From NCBI GenBank assembly GCA_900323505.1, contig OOIN01000047.1:496001-560000 (forward strand): a DNA stretch of 64,000 nucleotides, in the 5' to 3' direction. This document shows positions 42,079 to 51,857 of this stretch, piece by piece (the first letter of the stretch is position 1; each line of letters opens with the position of its first letter). The translations under genes and the position numbers were made by a program. Below the pieces are notes generated by a model that worked only from the letters and a program-made list of their open reading frames with translations, did no database searches and was not told the DNA's origin. The DNA comes from Ustilago trichophora (lineage: Eukaryota > Basidiomycota > Ustilaginomycetes > Ustilaginales > Ustilaginaceae).

Positions 42079-42906
42079 TTAGTTGACCTTGGACTCTTGA
42101 TAAGCTTCGAGAACCTTTTGTGCGCTTGCGGAGCTAGCTCCTTGGGTGTGTTCGGTGCCTGTGCTAGTTGGGTGCATTTGGTGGCTGTTCCATTCGTCGT
42201 CTGTGGTGGCGGCTGTTGCGGCAGGGTAGTTGTAGCCGGTAGTGACCACGCGGTCGAGGCTTTCCGAGCGCCAGTTGAGGAAGGTGAAAAAGGTCGCGAT
42301 GACGGCAATGGGGATGGCGATGAGGGCCATGTAGAAAGCGGGACCGGGCATGGATTTGGGATTGTCGGCGACCTTGTTCATCTGTTTCTGGACGTAGACG
42401 AAGAGTGCAATGTCGATGCAGAATGCGATGAGAGCCAGTAGGGCTGAGATGGCATTGACAATGGTAGCTGCCAATCGAACGACTTGTTTAGGAATGGCGG
42501 TGAGGACGAGGCCGATGAGGGCGGCGACAAAGGCAACGACGTGGACGGCGAGACCGCGTGTCCAAGAGGCGCCGATGGTGACGGTATCGCGTGCGGCAGT
42601 CTGCGAGTTGCTAGGGTTGATACCGAATTTGGCAGTGTAGCCATGCGAGTGCTTGAAACAAGCATAGTCCGAGGTACCGTTGAGGGCGGAGCAGTAGCCC
42701 CAGGTGCCGAATTTGAGCGCTCCGATCAGACGTTTCTCGTTGGACCCAGGGGAAAGATCAACAATACCACCAAGGTTGGAGGATCGGACAAAGTCGAAAG
42801 GTGTACTGTCCGAGAGAGTGGTAGGGGTCGAGATGGTCACGAGGACCAAAAGGACCATCGAGATGAAAGATACTCCCAGAGCCGGGAAGAGGTAGCGACG
42901 AGTCAT
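42079..42906 (-). CDS. SUR7/PalI-family four-helix membrane protein
   Basis: The 275-residue protein has helix 1 at about 5-27, an exposed loop to about 115, then helices near 118-140, 148-172 and 190-213 and a hydrophilic cytosolic tail. The loop holds the family's GTWGYCSALNG signature with a second cysteine soon after (ACFKH), probably forming a disulphide. SUR7-type proteins sit in plasma-membrane eisosome patches; PalI/Rim9 proteins help sense ambient pH. The sequence alone does not separate these roles. The ATG at 42906 is immediately before helix 1. Regulation is not evident. TACTGTA motifs, an AGTGT repeat and a CT repeat lie upstream. Confidence 0.85.
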   Translation of the reverse strand: MTRRYLFPALGVSFISMVLLVLVTISTPTTLSDSTPFDFVRSSNLGGIVDLSPGSNEKRLIGALKFGTWGYCSALNGTSDYACFKHSHGYTAKFGINPSNSQTAARDTVTIGASWTRGLAVHVVAFVAALIGLVLTAIPKQVVRLAATIVNAISALLALIAFCIDIALFVYVQKQMNKVADNPKSMPGPAFYMALIAIPIAVIATFFTFLNWRSESLDRVVTTGYNYPAATAATTDDEWNSHQMHPTSTGTEHTQGASSASAQKVLEAYQESKVN

Positions 42907-43259
42907 GATTCGAGAGAGAGAGAGGCCACCGCTAAAGCAAGGCTGGGATTAAAATTGAGGTTTGATGGATATGATTATGGTGGTGGTGGAGAAAGTTGAT
43001 GGATGCCGAAAGAGAGGAGGTGGTGGGTCAAAGCAGACACACCAAGAGCAATTCAACTCAATTAGACCGACTGGACTGCAGCCTTAGGGTCTCCCGGTGC
43101 TCGACATTGATTGTCGGCGCTCTCCCGACAAACCAATTTTCAATCGCACGCAAGTTAAAGCTCAGTTTGTTCCACCTTTGAAGAACAAAAGAATCTGTTT
43201 CAAGCGAGCAAAATGGAAATCAAAGCCAAGCCAAGGCGGCTCTAAGAGTGTACAGTATC

Positions 43260-43280
43260 TAGTGTAGTGTAGTGTAGTGT
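43260..43280. repeat. AGTGT pentanucleotide repeat
   Basis: Four AGTGT units directly after a TACAGTA motif at 43251. The unit differs by one base from the GTACT-type unit of the array at 58703. Confidence 0.75.
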
Positions 43281-43432
43281 TGGTCTCTACCCTCAGTAAA
43301 ATCTCGCCCAGACATTTGGCGGAGCTCGAAAATAAACACAAACACACACACACACGCACACTTTAGCGAGGGCTTGAAACCACAAGTTTGGCCGACACGA
43401 CACTATCAATTAGTTACACGATCCACACCCTG

Positions 43433-43433
<1 letters not shown>

Positions 43434-43465
<32 letters not shown>
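43434..43465. repeat. CT dinucleotide microsatellite
   Basis: About sixteen CT units upstream of the SUR7-like gene. Confidence 0.9.
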
Positions 43466-43468
<3 letters not shown>

Positions 43469-44164
43469 GAAACAGTGTAGATCTCGCCTACCTTCTCTGT
43501 CTCCGTAGTTGTTAGCCCTTTGCAAATCCCTTGAAGGGGGAGGACAGGAACAGGAACAAGGACAGGGACACAGAAATCCCGATTGTGCAAGGACCAAAAT
43601 AGACACATGTCTTGCAGCGTGTTGTTGGGTTGGATTCTTTTCTTCTTCGGTAGAAAAACAAGTCTCGAATGTGCATGTTCGCTTTAACTTACATTTCCGC
43701 GCACGTACGCACGCTCCGCGTCAAAAAAATAAAAATTTCGAAACAAATAAAATGAAAAAAGGGTTTGATTCAAAGCAATGTAATCGGGAGCGGCTGAGGC
43801 ATGAATCGGTACGATATCGATCGAAACAAAACCAAAACCGCCTCCATGAATCGAAAAGTACTGTACTGTACTGCACAGTTTACCTTACTTGCGCTGAGAG
43901 ATGACATACTGTACGCACACACATTTCATTGCGGGGGAACTATGATAAGCTGGTGGTATCTCGAGTCAAAGACAGATAACAATCTTGATTGCTCAAGTTT
44001 GAACGCTTTCAGAGACGGTCGAGTATGGTCACAAAAGACGTCAAAATGAACAACGAGAAGATAATGGTAAGTAGATCCCATTTGTTTCGCATAGATGCAT
44101 TGTAGTCTCAAAAATACAGATGAAGGTTGCAACTAAGCCGAGAAAACAAAGCCGTAAACCACCT

Positions 44165-45058
44165 TTAAATCCTGACAGCAGCATTGGCCCTGTTGACCGT
44201 TGCAATCCTATGCTGTTCCTCCTTTTTGGCGATCGCATTGCTCGTCCCTTCCACAACGGCCAAGAATTCAGCCGCCAGTCTCTTCTCCAACTCTCGATCC
44301 GGTCTCTTTTTGCTAGCCTCGATAATCCATGTTAGGGCCTTTCGCGTGCTCTGTCGTTGCGTCAGTGCAACGGGCACCTGTAAGCTTTTACCTCCCTGTT
44401 TCTTGCTTTGCATTTTCACCAGTGGAGCGGTGCGTGAGATGGCATCGTGGATCAAGGGCAAAGGATTCGAGTTGGTAATCGTCGAGATTATCGAGAGCGT
44501 ACGCGTAGTGAAACGTTGAGCTTGGGCTTTCTTGCCATCCTTCATCAGGAGGTTGGTGAGGAATTCCAAAGTTGGATCGGATTTAGGTGGTAGAGTAGAG
44601 GGAGAGTAGACGGGGCCCGAACTTGTATCGTGCACCGCAGCAAGCGCAGGTGAAGATGGGGTAGAAATGCTTCCTCCGGAAGAAGAAGAGCCTAACGATG
44701 CCGCCTCAACACCAGAAGAAGAGGCCGTGGATCCAGCTACATCCCGAGCAAGCGAATCCAGCACACCCATGGCCGAATCAATCGCATCGCGCTGTGTCTT
44801 TCCACCTTGCGATGCAAGAGAAGAGTTAGGTTTTACGCCCAAGTTTTCTTCCTTGCTAAGCTGCGAAGATGAAGTTTGACCGGGAGAATTGGGTCCAACC
44901 GCAGAACGTGGGCGATGATCGCGTGCAGGAGAAGAGTTGTTCTTGTTATCTGCGATGAAGCGGTTGGATGTGGTCGAGAATGCGGCCGCTTTTGATGGTC
45001 CAGCAATCGATGCGGAGACCAGCGTACGGGCTACGCTCGTGCGGAGCAGCGAGGCCAT
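44165..45058 (-). CDS. RSM7: Mitochondrial small-subunit ribosomal protein uS7m
   Basis: The 297-residue protein has a basic, Ser/Ala-rich N-terminus (MASLLRTSVARTLVSASIAG) typical of mitochondrial import. A low-complexity Ser-rich stretch follows to about residue 155, then an S7 domain. Within it, LTNLLMKDGKKAQAQR and the region KMQSKKQGGKSLQVPVAL followed by RQSTRKALTWII match the rRNA-binding S7 core, and the end (EEQHRIATVNRANAAVRI) is the usual S7 C-terminus. It binds the 3' domain of mitochondrial small-subunit rRNA. It is longer than bacterial S7 because of the presequence and Ser-rich insert. The start ATG at 45058 fits the targeting peptide. Confidence 0.92.
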   Translation of the reverse strand: MASLLRTSVARTLVSASIAGPSKAAAFSTTSNRFIADNKNNSSPARDHRPRSAVGPNSPGQTSSSQLSKEENLGVKPNSSLASQGGKTQRDAIDSAMGVLDSLARDVAGSTASSSGVEAASLGSSSSGGSISTPSSPALAAVHDTSSGPVYSPSTLPPKSDPTLEFLTNLLMKDGKKAQAQRFTTRTLSIISTITNSNPLPLIHDAISRTAPLVKMQSKKQGGKSLQVPVALTQRQSTRKALTWIIEASKKRPDRELEKRLAAEFLAVVEGTSNAIAKKEEQHRIATVNRANAAVRI

Positions 45059-45459
45059 TTTTTAGAGGAAAGCCAAGATGGATGCGTATCCGAGCGTCAG
45101 AGCAGGGTCGTTGTAAGGCGAAGAGAAGCGTTCTATGGGGTCCACTCAAGATGGATCAAACGGAAATTCGTGCACGAAGGAAGGACGAAAGGTGAATGAT
45201 GGTGATGAGACGATCGCAACGTGGTAGACGTACAGCAACTCGGAAGAAGGAAAAAAGTCCAAAAGAGAGTCTCAAGTCGGAAGACCTTGACTTCACGTGA
45301 TGCACACTCGGAAAAGAAAATTGAATCGGGAACATTCTTGAATCGGAAAATCAGAAATCGCATGCAATTCACTCGAGTGACAAATCGGGGCTGCTGGACG
45401 TCTTTGCAGCACATTCAAGCAGCGAGGCTTGGGATCCCATCAGAGAAGGTGCAGATATG
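45059..45459. other. Short promoter region between uS7m and Myb genes
   Basis: About 400 bases carrying the uS7m promoter and the Myb gene's 3' end. No motif, repeat or frame of note. Confidence 0.6.
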
Positions 45460-47547
45460 TTAAAGCTTACGACGCTTGGCACCGGGGACGATGGCTGTGC
45501 GGCCGCGCGACCCTTCATTGGGGGTGTCTGGCTGAGGTTGCGCCACGCTCGATGTTTCTTGATCAATGCTTTCCCGAGGGGCACCTTGCTCTGCACCATC
45601 TCCCTTTCCGTCCCCGTGTATCGGTCGCTTCTTCAAAGTGCTGGAAATGTCAGTCTCTTGTCTCACTTCCCGTTCAGCTGAGCTCTTAACCTTGGCACCA
45701 GTCTTGTGACGACGCAAGATAGCCGCCCGATCGCGCACATTCTTGTCCGAGAGCGCCAACCCGGTCTTGTCAGCCACAAGTTTGGCTATACTCGCAAACG
45801 TTCTACCCTCTTTCCCCTTCATATCATCGTTCAGATACTCGAGCAACACGTCGTCCATCTCCTTGTTCCACGACACCTTTTTCTTGTTCTCGAGTAGCTG
45901 GGCGATCCTCTCTGGATCCGTGCTACCTTGTCCCTCACCCAACTCATCGACAACTTGCTTCAAGCGACGATTGAAGCGTTCGCGACACTGGGATGAGGTA
46001 CGACCAGGGACACGAGCTGCCACTGCAGTCCAGTTCTCTTGCCCGACGCTGTGCACTGCTTCGATCAGCAAGAGATCCTCTCGCAAAGACCACACGCCGG
46101 TAGCAAGCGCTGGGTCGGTGGTGTTGCGAAAGCGACGGTAGATGGTTTGTGGGTCGCGCGCCACTTTGCCAAGAAGCGTAGCGGGGCGTTGCTGACCAGC
46201 TGACGTCTTGCTAGTGGTCGTAGGTCTTGTTGAAGTAGACAGTGAGGATGTCGAGATGTTGGGACTCGAGGTGATGTGAAGAGCCATGAAACGCCATGCG
46301 CCTCGAAAGAGGGAGAAGAGTTCTTTGATCTGGTCGTCTTCAACGGATGGCATTTCGGGCTGATCGCGTTGCACGATGGCGCTGCAGAATGCGACAAAGC
46401 ACGAGTAGGCGGTGCGGCCCGTGTTGAGCTGTTGAGCTATGCGCTGCCATGGAATGGGAGCCTGAGAAATTGATGAGCTCGCTGCTGTCGAGCTTTGCGC
46501 CTGTGCCCGTGCCTGTGCCTGTGCCTGCGACTGTGACTGTGTCTGGGCGAGATACGAGGCCAGATGTGGTGTCGCTAGACCGATGACGTCCTCAACCTCT
46601 TTGTTGCTCCAAGGCTTGGTGTTGATACTGGGTCGAAGGACGCCGTTCCAGCGTGTCCTGAGTTCTTGGATAGTGCGGCTAGGGATCCGTGCCGAGATGG
46701 TTGCCCAATCTAACCCTCTGAGGGCATTTCTTCCTTGCCCTGTGGATGGTGAAGGCTGTTGTTCGCATTCAATCTGTTCGGCAAGGCGCAGCGCTGCAGC
46801 CTCATCCATCTTTGCCGTCTCTACCAGGGCATCTCCTTGAAAAGTGGGATCCAAGCTCAGCGCAACAGTATACGCTTTCAATGCAGCCGCCTTGACGGCG
46901 ACGCGAAGCTGTTGATCTTCTGCCTCGATCCACATCCTGGACCCAAGTGCATTGTCGTACTCTGCACGTTCGATCGACTGGAGTCGTAAAAGTGGAATCT
47001 GTCGCACCATGGCTGCCGGGAAGGGACACGTCGCGGCGGCATCTTGGGCGAATGCGTGAGTTCGTATCACTTCGAGAGATTGATCTTCGGCATCTAGGAT
47101 GTCGGCTATGTCGAGCGAGTTGAGCGCGGATCTGAGCTCATCGCGTGTCCTGAGGAGTAGAGTGTGGGATCTTTCGAGGGACTGCTGGTGGAAAGTGTTG
47201 CGCTTCTGAGCAGCGGAAAGATGCCTCTTTTGTTGGAGGAGCGTGGTGAGCTCGCGTCGATCGGCAGCAATGGATGCTAGCGTGGCCGAGATTTGCTCGT
47301 AGGGAAGCAGTTGGGGGCTTTCATCGCCTGGTGCTGGCGGTGAAGATGGATCTTGATAAATGTCTGAGCTTTCATTGCTGGAAGTGCTGTCGTATTCGCT
47401 GTTGTCATTGTCGACGCAGTGCGGAAGATCTTGCGGATGGCTTGATCGAGATGTTGACGATGAAGCTGCCTCTGCCTCGGCTTGCCTTATGAGTTGACGA
47501 AGAACGGACTGTGGGTTTGGAATTGGATCGGCCGTGCGACCGTCCAT
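45460..47547 (-). CDS. Multi-repeat Myb/SANT DNA-binding protein
   Basis: The 695-residue protein has several Myb-like repeats. One around 270-305 reads LDWATISARIPSRTIQELRT. A second (PWSNKEVEDVIGLATPHLAS onward) is split by a Gln/Ala-rich insert and resumes at IPWQRIAQQLNTGRTAYSCF. The clearest is near 480-530 (VWSLREDLLLIEAVHSVGQE, ending in GRTSSQCRERFNRRLKQV), and another lies near 560-610 (VSWNKEMDDVLLEYLN). This layout resembles the SNAPc subunit SNAPC4 or fungal Bas1/Cdc5-like factors, so it probably binds DNA in the nucleus. Which subgroup it belongs to is not clear. The start ATG at 47547 is the first of the frame. It shares its upstream region with the divergent Zn2Cys6 gene. Confidence 0.85.
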   Translation of the reverse strand: MDGRTADPIPNPQSVLRQLIRQAEAEAASSSTSRSSHPQDLPHCVDNDNSEYDSTSSNESSDIYQDPSSPPAPGDESPQLLPYEQISATLASIAADRRELTTLLQQKRHLSAAQKRNTFHQQSLERSHTLLLRTRDELRSALNSLDIADILDAEDQSLEVIRTHAFAQDAAATCPFPAAMVRQIPLLRLQSIERAEYDNALGSRMWIEAEDQQLRVAVKAAALKAYTVALSLDPTFQGDALVETAKMDEAAALRLAEQIECEQQPSPSTGQGRNALRGLDWATISARIPSRTIQELRTRWNGVLRPSINTKPWSNKEVEDVIGLATPHLASYLAQTQSQSQAQAQARAQAQSSTAASSSISQAPIPWQRIAQQLNTGRTAYSCFVAFCSAIVQRDQPEMPSVEDDQIKELFSLFRGAWRFMALHITSSPNISTSSLSTSTRPTTTSKTSAGQQRPATLLGKVARDPQTIYRRFRNTTDPALATGVWSLREDLLLIEAVHSVGQENWTAVAARVPGRTSSQCRERFNRRLKQVVDELGEGQGSTDPERIAQLLENKKKVSWNKEMDDVLLEYLNDDMKGKEGRTFASIAKLVADKTGLALSDKNVRDRAAILRRHKTGAKVKSSAEREVRQETDISSTLKKRPIHGDGKGDGAEQGAPRESIDQETSSVAQPQPDTPNEGSRGRTAIVPGAKRRKL

Positions 47548-48350
47548 GGTGCTGATGTGAGGCGGTTGCAGCAGCGCATCCCTTCAAGCGCTTGCTTACT
47601 ATCGAATCACAATGGTCAGAACAACGACAAGTGAAGATGACAAGCCGGACATGGTAACAGATTGGACCCTGACTGCATCCACCCATTTTTCAGGCTCTAA
47701 CATTGTGAGGAAAATTCATGGCTGAAAGCAAACAGAAGCGGCTGTACTGTACTGCACAGTACTGTACTGACCCTGCAAGCTGCAATCAGTCAGCCAGTCA
47801 GTGAGCCAGTTACTCTCTCAAGCAAACCACGCGAGAGCGCCCAACGCCTATTGCGCCGCCCAAAAGATTCCGATAGAGCCGTGCGCCATCATTCGTCTTT
47901 GCCGTTCATCATCTTGCGTCTTTCCGCAGCACGTCCATTCAACGATCCATCAATCCATCGATCCATCCAACCCCCGGTCTCCGCCAAGACACACTAGTCT
48001 CACTAACCGCGGCGTTTGTTTGCTTGCTTGCGCCGTCCAAGTCTAGACATACGCTTCACCGGGTCGTACCTGTCATCCCACGTGAAGGTCTCATCCTACA
48101 ACATCCGCTGCTCCCCAACAAACAGCAGCAGTTGGCACCTCCCTCATCTATGCATCGGCATCTTCGCCGTTCGTCAAACCCTTCGTCCCATTAGACTTGA
48201 CCCAGAATGCGAGCTTAGATCTACCAACTTCAGCCCTCCAGCAATTCGAAACGTCCTCGCCACCTCAGCCACTTCTTGGCTCTCCACTGGTGTGACCATT
48301 GCTAGGCCATACCAACGCTGCAGTTGATCCGTGCAGAACCTCGATCGATA
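47548..48350. other. Divergent promoter of Myb and Zn2Cys6 genes
   Basis: 0.8 kb between two regulators. It contains a cluster at 47745-47766 with two TACTGTA motifs around CACAGTACTGTA, one mismatch from the 12-base palindrome. The frame of the Zn2Cys6 gene is open back to 48324 but without an ATG. Confidence 0.65.
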
Positions 48351-51300
48351 ATGTCGTCCTCGCCGCATCCATACCGCTCAGCGGCGCACCAGCTTCAGCA
48401 TCCAGAGCATGCTTCCTATTCCCCTTCGCCACGGTCCACACCCCTGTACTCGTCCACAGCTCGCAAATCGCATGTCTACCGGAGTACACCAGATGCATCC
48501 AGCCCTGAAGCTTTCAACGAATACGATCGGTCCAAGCGCGCTTCTCAAGATCATCACAGCCCTGCAACATCGCTAGCAGCCACCGCCTCTCGTATATCTA
48601 GTGGGCCTTCCGATCCATCTCAACCACAAACCGGTCCATCTGCCTCCAAACGTCGCAAACAGTCACATGACTCTCCTTCCCACCCGACTTCCTCCAGCTC
48701 ACCATCCTTGGCCAACAGCAAGCCCTTATCAACCGATATGCCAGTAGCAGACTCCACTATGCTCGACTCCAAACCATCCACCAGGGTTGCCAAGGCATGT
48801 CAGCCGTGCAGCACCAAGAAGCGCAGATGCGACGGTCGACAACCCGAATGCTCCGTCTGTCAAGTACTTGGCACTCCATGCACTTACAATCACACTGGCC
48901 TCAAGCGAGGCCCACCCAAAGGCTTCCGTTCAGGGCCCAAGGAGTCGGCTCGAGCCAAGCTCGTTCGTACCCTCGAAACCACGATTCGCGATCTGGTCAA
49001 TCATCTCGGCAAGGAAGATGCAGGCGCAGAGATCGTCCGTGTCTCGGGCGAACGCGAACTGCCGATCGCGGAAGCCCAGCCCGCCCATGAAAGTCATCGA
49101 CGTACACTCAAGTCTCAGAGTCGCCCAGGATCCAGAGTGGACTCGGATGGGCGGTCGAGCTCGAGAATCAAGATCGAGCATCTTACCTCGTGTCATCCAT
49201 CCACTTCCTACAACCACACACGAGATTCGGACGGAGACGAAGATGATCGGGCAGCTGAAGCCGAGGAGGATGTCATTGGTGAGACTCGTCAAGGTGAGCT
49301 CGTCTACCGTGGATCCAGTTCGGGAATCGGTATTTTGCAGCGTCAACATCGTGCCGAATCGCCCTCCGGTCCCATCGGCATGGCAGCCAACCGCTCTGTA
49401 ACCTCGAGCTCATCTGCACCCTTTGCCGGGAGATCGCGTGACGAACGCGGTATCGCAGATATGGCCCAGCATGGAAAGGCTCCCGTCTTTCTTCCCATCT
49501 CCTCGCCTCGTCCGATTGGCGATGCTGATACAGCAAGCTCACAGGATCGCTCTCCACGCCCGAACAAGCTTACGCCGAGGAGGGAGGCTTCCAATCTGCA
49601 AAGCCTCTATCCTGGCTCTAAGAGTGACGGCCAGGCATCTACACAGCATGCCTCCACCGAAGATCCTGTTGTCTCGGATGAGGAGACCGACCGCCTCTTT
49701 CGATACTACTGGCAAGGCTTCCATCCCTTTTACCCGATCCTCTACAAGCCCTGGTTTGTCGGATTCACGCGAGAAGAGCTTCGCGCCAATCTCGAGCCCA
49801 GTCTCCTCTACGCCATCTATGCTATTGGTGCATGCGTTGTCCCAGGCAACGCTTCTTCCACTTCCACAGTCAAGCCCGAGTCTTCGCTGCAGAAGCTCAA
49901 CCTCGAACGTGCCCAATCTTTCTGCGAAGCCGCCGAACGTCACGCTCTCGCCAAGGGCTTGCGACCTGATATCGCATCCATCCAGACCTGCTGGCTTCTC
50001 AGTCTCTACTCGCACGGCACAGGAGATCTGTCTCGGGCGTGGAATTTCCAGAACCTTGCTAGCTCCATGGCGGTAGATATGGGTCTGCACCGCTGGCCCA
50101 TCTACCGACCCGAAATCGTACAGGACCGCGTTCAGCGAGAGACGCGAATTCGCATCATCTGGCACTGCTACATTGTCGACAAGCTGCTCTGTGCCGAAAT
50201 GGGGCGTCCTGTTGGTCTGCGGGCCAAAGACATCGATGTGCCATTGCTGTCGGAAACGGAAGACGACGAGTTTGAGCTATGGTCTGATCAAACCGAGATG
50301 CAGCCAGCTGAGCAAGCGGGCGCACGTCCGTCTACAGCTACTTCCGCCTCGGCACGGAGATTGCACGCACCATCGTGTCTCAACTGGGGTGTGCATCTGT
50401 TCAAGATCGTCGAGCGCATCTTGGATGAAGTTCACTCGCTTCGTCGCAAAGCACTCCTTCGAAGACAAGGCAAAGAACAAGTCCTAACCGACCTCGACCG
50501 CCAACTGACCGACTGGAAAGACAAGCTCCCGCCCCATCTCCATCTTGACAACAGCACCAATGACGGCCCGTTCCCTAGCTTCTTCGCCCTGAACCTGTGG
50601 TACTACACCGCGCGTCTGTTGTTGCATCGCCCCTTTATCCCGCAAGAAGAAGGCCTGGCCATGTCCAAAGTCCTCGAAAATGACAGCCACCGTCAATCCA
50701 CTTTGGCAGCGAATACCATCTGCGATCTGCTCGAAGCGACTTCGTCGCGAGACATTGTCGATCGGCTCTCTACGGATCTGGGCTACTGTCTTTTTACGGC
50801 GGCGGTCATGTTTGTATTCAACGCGCGGTTGCCGGATGCCAAGATTGCTTCAGACGCAAGACGGAGGTATGGACTGTGTATGCAATGGCTCAAGAAATTG
50901 GCCGATACGTGGCCGGCAGCTTCGGCGCATAGGATGCTGCTGGACGGGTTTGCGGTGGTCGGCGAGGATGCGTCGAAGCAGGGTGCTGATCCGCAGAGGA
51001 GACGGCCGAGTATCGCAGCTCTTCAGGCGGCCAATGCGGGGACGGGAATTGGGGCCACTTCCAAGGTGTCGAGTTGGATCGCAGAGACCGAGGGGGCTTT
51101 GCAGGAAGTTGGTCCAGATGCTATTGGCGGCAGAATCGTTGCTGAGAGCGACGGCCGTGTTCATCCGCAACGGGGACACAATCAGCAGCATTCGGCCGCG
51201 CGCACCACCAATCATCAGAGTGGAAGCGTCGCCGATGGCAACCCTGACCTACAACGCATGTCCGATAGCTGGGCCACCAAAGGCAACAATGGCTTCTCTA

Positions 51301-51857
51301 CCGACGCAGGGAATAACAGCCATTTTGCACCAGGAATCTTTGACGTCGAGTCGTTCTTCTGGAATGAGAATGCCGCTGCACCTCAGTTGATGATGGGTAT
51401 GAACTTTACCCCTTTACCCACTTCCAACAATATGACCTCGGCGATGCCGCAACACCAGAGCATGCCTCAGAACCCACAAGGTATCGCGTTCAACAGCGGC
51501 TTCAATGGCGGTATGCTCAGCAACAATTTTGCGCCGATGAATGCGATGCAGAGCGCCCAACCCGCTTCCGCTTCAATGCAATACTCTGCGGGTGGGGTGG
51601 GATACAATCAGCAGCAGCAACAGCAGCAGCAGCAAGAAGAGCGACAGATGCAACCTGCTGCCCCAGTACCCCGTAGTGTAACCAACGTATCCCAGCCTGG
51701 TATGGTTTCTGTGTCTCAAACCACGACGAGCGGACCAGCCGATCCGACGGCAGTGGGAAACTTTAACACCTCGCCCTTTGCCTTTAACCCTACCAACCAG
51801 AGCATAGGTGAATTCTGGAGCATGTTGGAGCTTCCTCCCGCTTTTCTGCAGCAATGA
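48351..51857 (+). CDS. Zn2Cys6 transcription factor with fungal-specific regulatory domain
   Basis: The frame is open from 48324 (TTG), but the first ATG is at 48351, giving 1168 residues. The Gal4-type binuclear zinc cluster has its six cysteines at 150, 153, 160, 167, 170 and 177, with the basic KKRR between the second and third. A linker rich in Ser and Arg follows. The fungal_trans middle homology region spans about 440-640 (LFRYYWQGFHPFYPILYKPW; then LCAEMGRPVGLRAKDIDVPL). The C-terminal third is Asn/Gln-rich with nine glutamines at 51609-51635, suiting an activation domain. Such proteins control metabolic or developmental genes; the target is unknown. It diverges from the Myb gene and is not next to an obvious pathway. 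Confidence 0.93.
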   Translation: MSSSPHPYRSAAHQLQHPEHASYSPSPRSTPLYSSTARKSHVYRSTPDASSPEAFNEYDRSKRASQDHHSPATSLAATASRISSGPSDPSQPQTGPSASKRRKQSHDSPSHPTSSSSPSLANSKPLSTDMPVADSTMLDSKPSTRVAKACQPCSTKKRRCDGRQPECSVCQVLGTPCTYNHTGLKRGPPKGFRSGPKESARAKLVRTLETTIRDLVNHLGKEDAGAEIVRVSGERELPIAEAQPAHESHRRTLKSQSRPGSRVDSDGRSSSRIKIEHLTSCHPSTSYNHTRDSDGDEDDRAAEAEEDVIGETRQGELVYRGSSSGIGILQRQHRAESPSGPIGMAANRSVTSSSSAPFAGRSRDERGIADMAQHGKAPVFLPISSPRPIGDADTASSQDRSPRPNKLTPRREASNLQSLYPGSKSDGQASTQHASTEDPVVSDEETDRLFRYYWQGFHPFYPILYKPWFVGFTREELRANLEPSLLYAIYAIGACVVPGNASSTSTVKPESSLQKLNLERAQSFCEAAERHALAKGLRPDIASIQTCWLLSLYSHGTGDLSRAWNFQNLASSMAVDMGLHRWPIYRPEIVQDRVQRETRIRIIWHCYIVDKLLCAEMGRPVGLRAKDIDVPLLSETEDDEFELWSDQTEMQPAEQAGARPSTATSASARRLHAPSCLNWGVHLFKIVERILDEVHSLRRKALLRRQGKEQVLTDLDRQLTDWKDKLPPHLHLDNSTNDGPFPSFFALNLWYYTARLLLHRPFIPQEEGLAMSKVLENDSHRQSTLAANTICDLLEATSSRDIVDRLSTDLGYCLFTAAVMFVFNARLPDAKIASDARRRYGLCMQWLKKLADTWPAASAHRMLLDGFAVVGEDASKQGADPQRRRPSIAALQAANAGTGIGATSKVSSWIAETEGALQEVGPDAIGGRIVAESDGRVHPQRGHNQQHSAARTTNHQSGSVADGNPDLQRMSDSWATKGNNGFSTDAGNNSHFAPGIFDVESFFWNENAAAPQLMMGMNFTPLPTSNNMTSAMPQHQSMPQNPQGIAFNSGFNGGMLSNNFAPMNAMQSAQPASASMQYSAGGVGYNQQQQQQQQQEERQMQPAAPVPRSVTNVSQPGMVSVSQTTTSGPADPTAVGNFNTSPFAFNPTNQSIGEFWSMLELPPAFLQQ
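51609..51635 (+). repeat. CAG/CAA polyglutamine tract
   Basis: Nine glutamine codons in the C-terminal activation-like region of the Zn2Cys6 protein. Confidence 0.9.

Larger units (their letters stand above)
42907..44164. other. Promoter region of SUR7-like gene and 3' end of uS7m gene
   Basis: It contains four TACTGTA/TACAGTA motifs (43251, 43859, 43864, 43907), an AGTGT repeat and a CT repeat. Short frames only. Confidence 0.65.
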
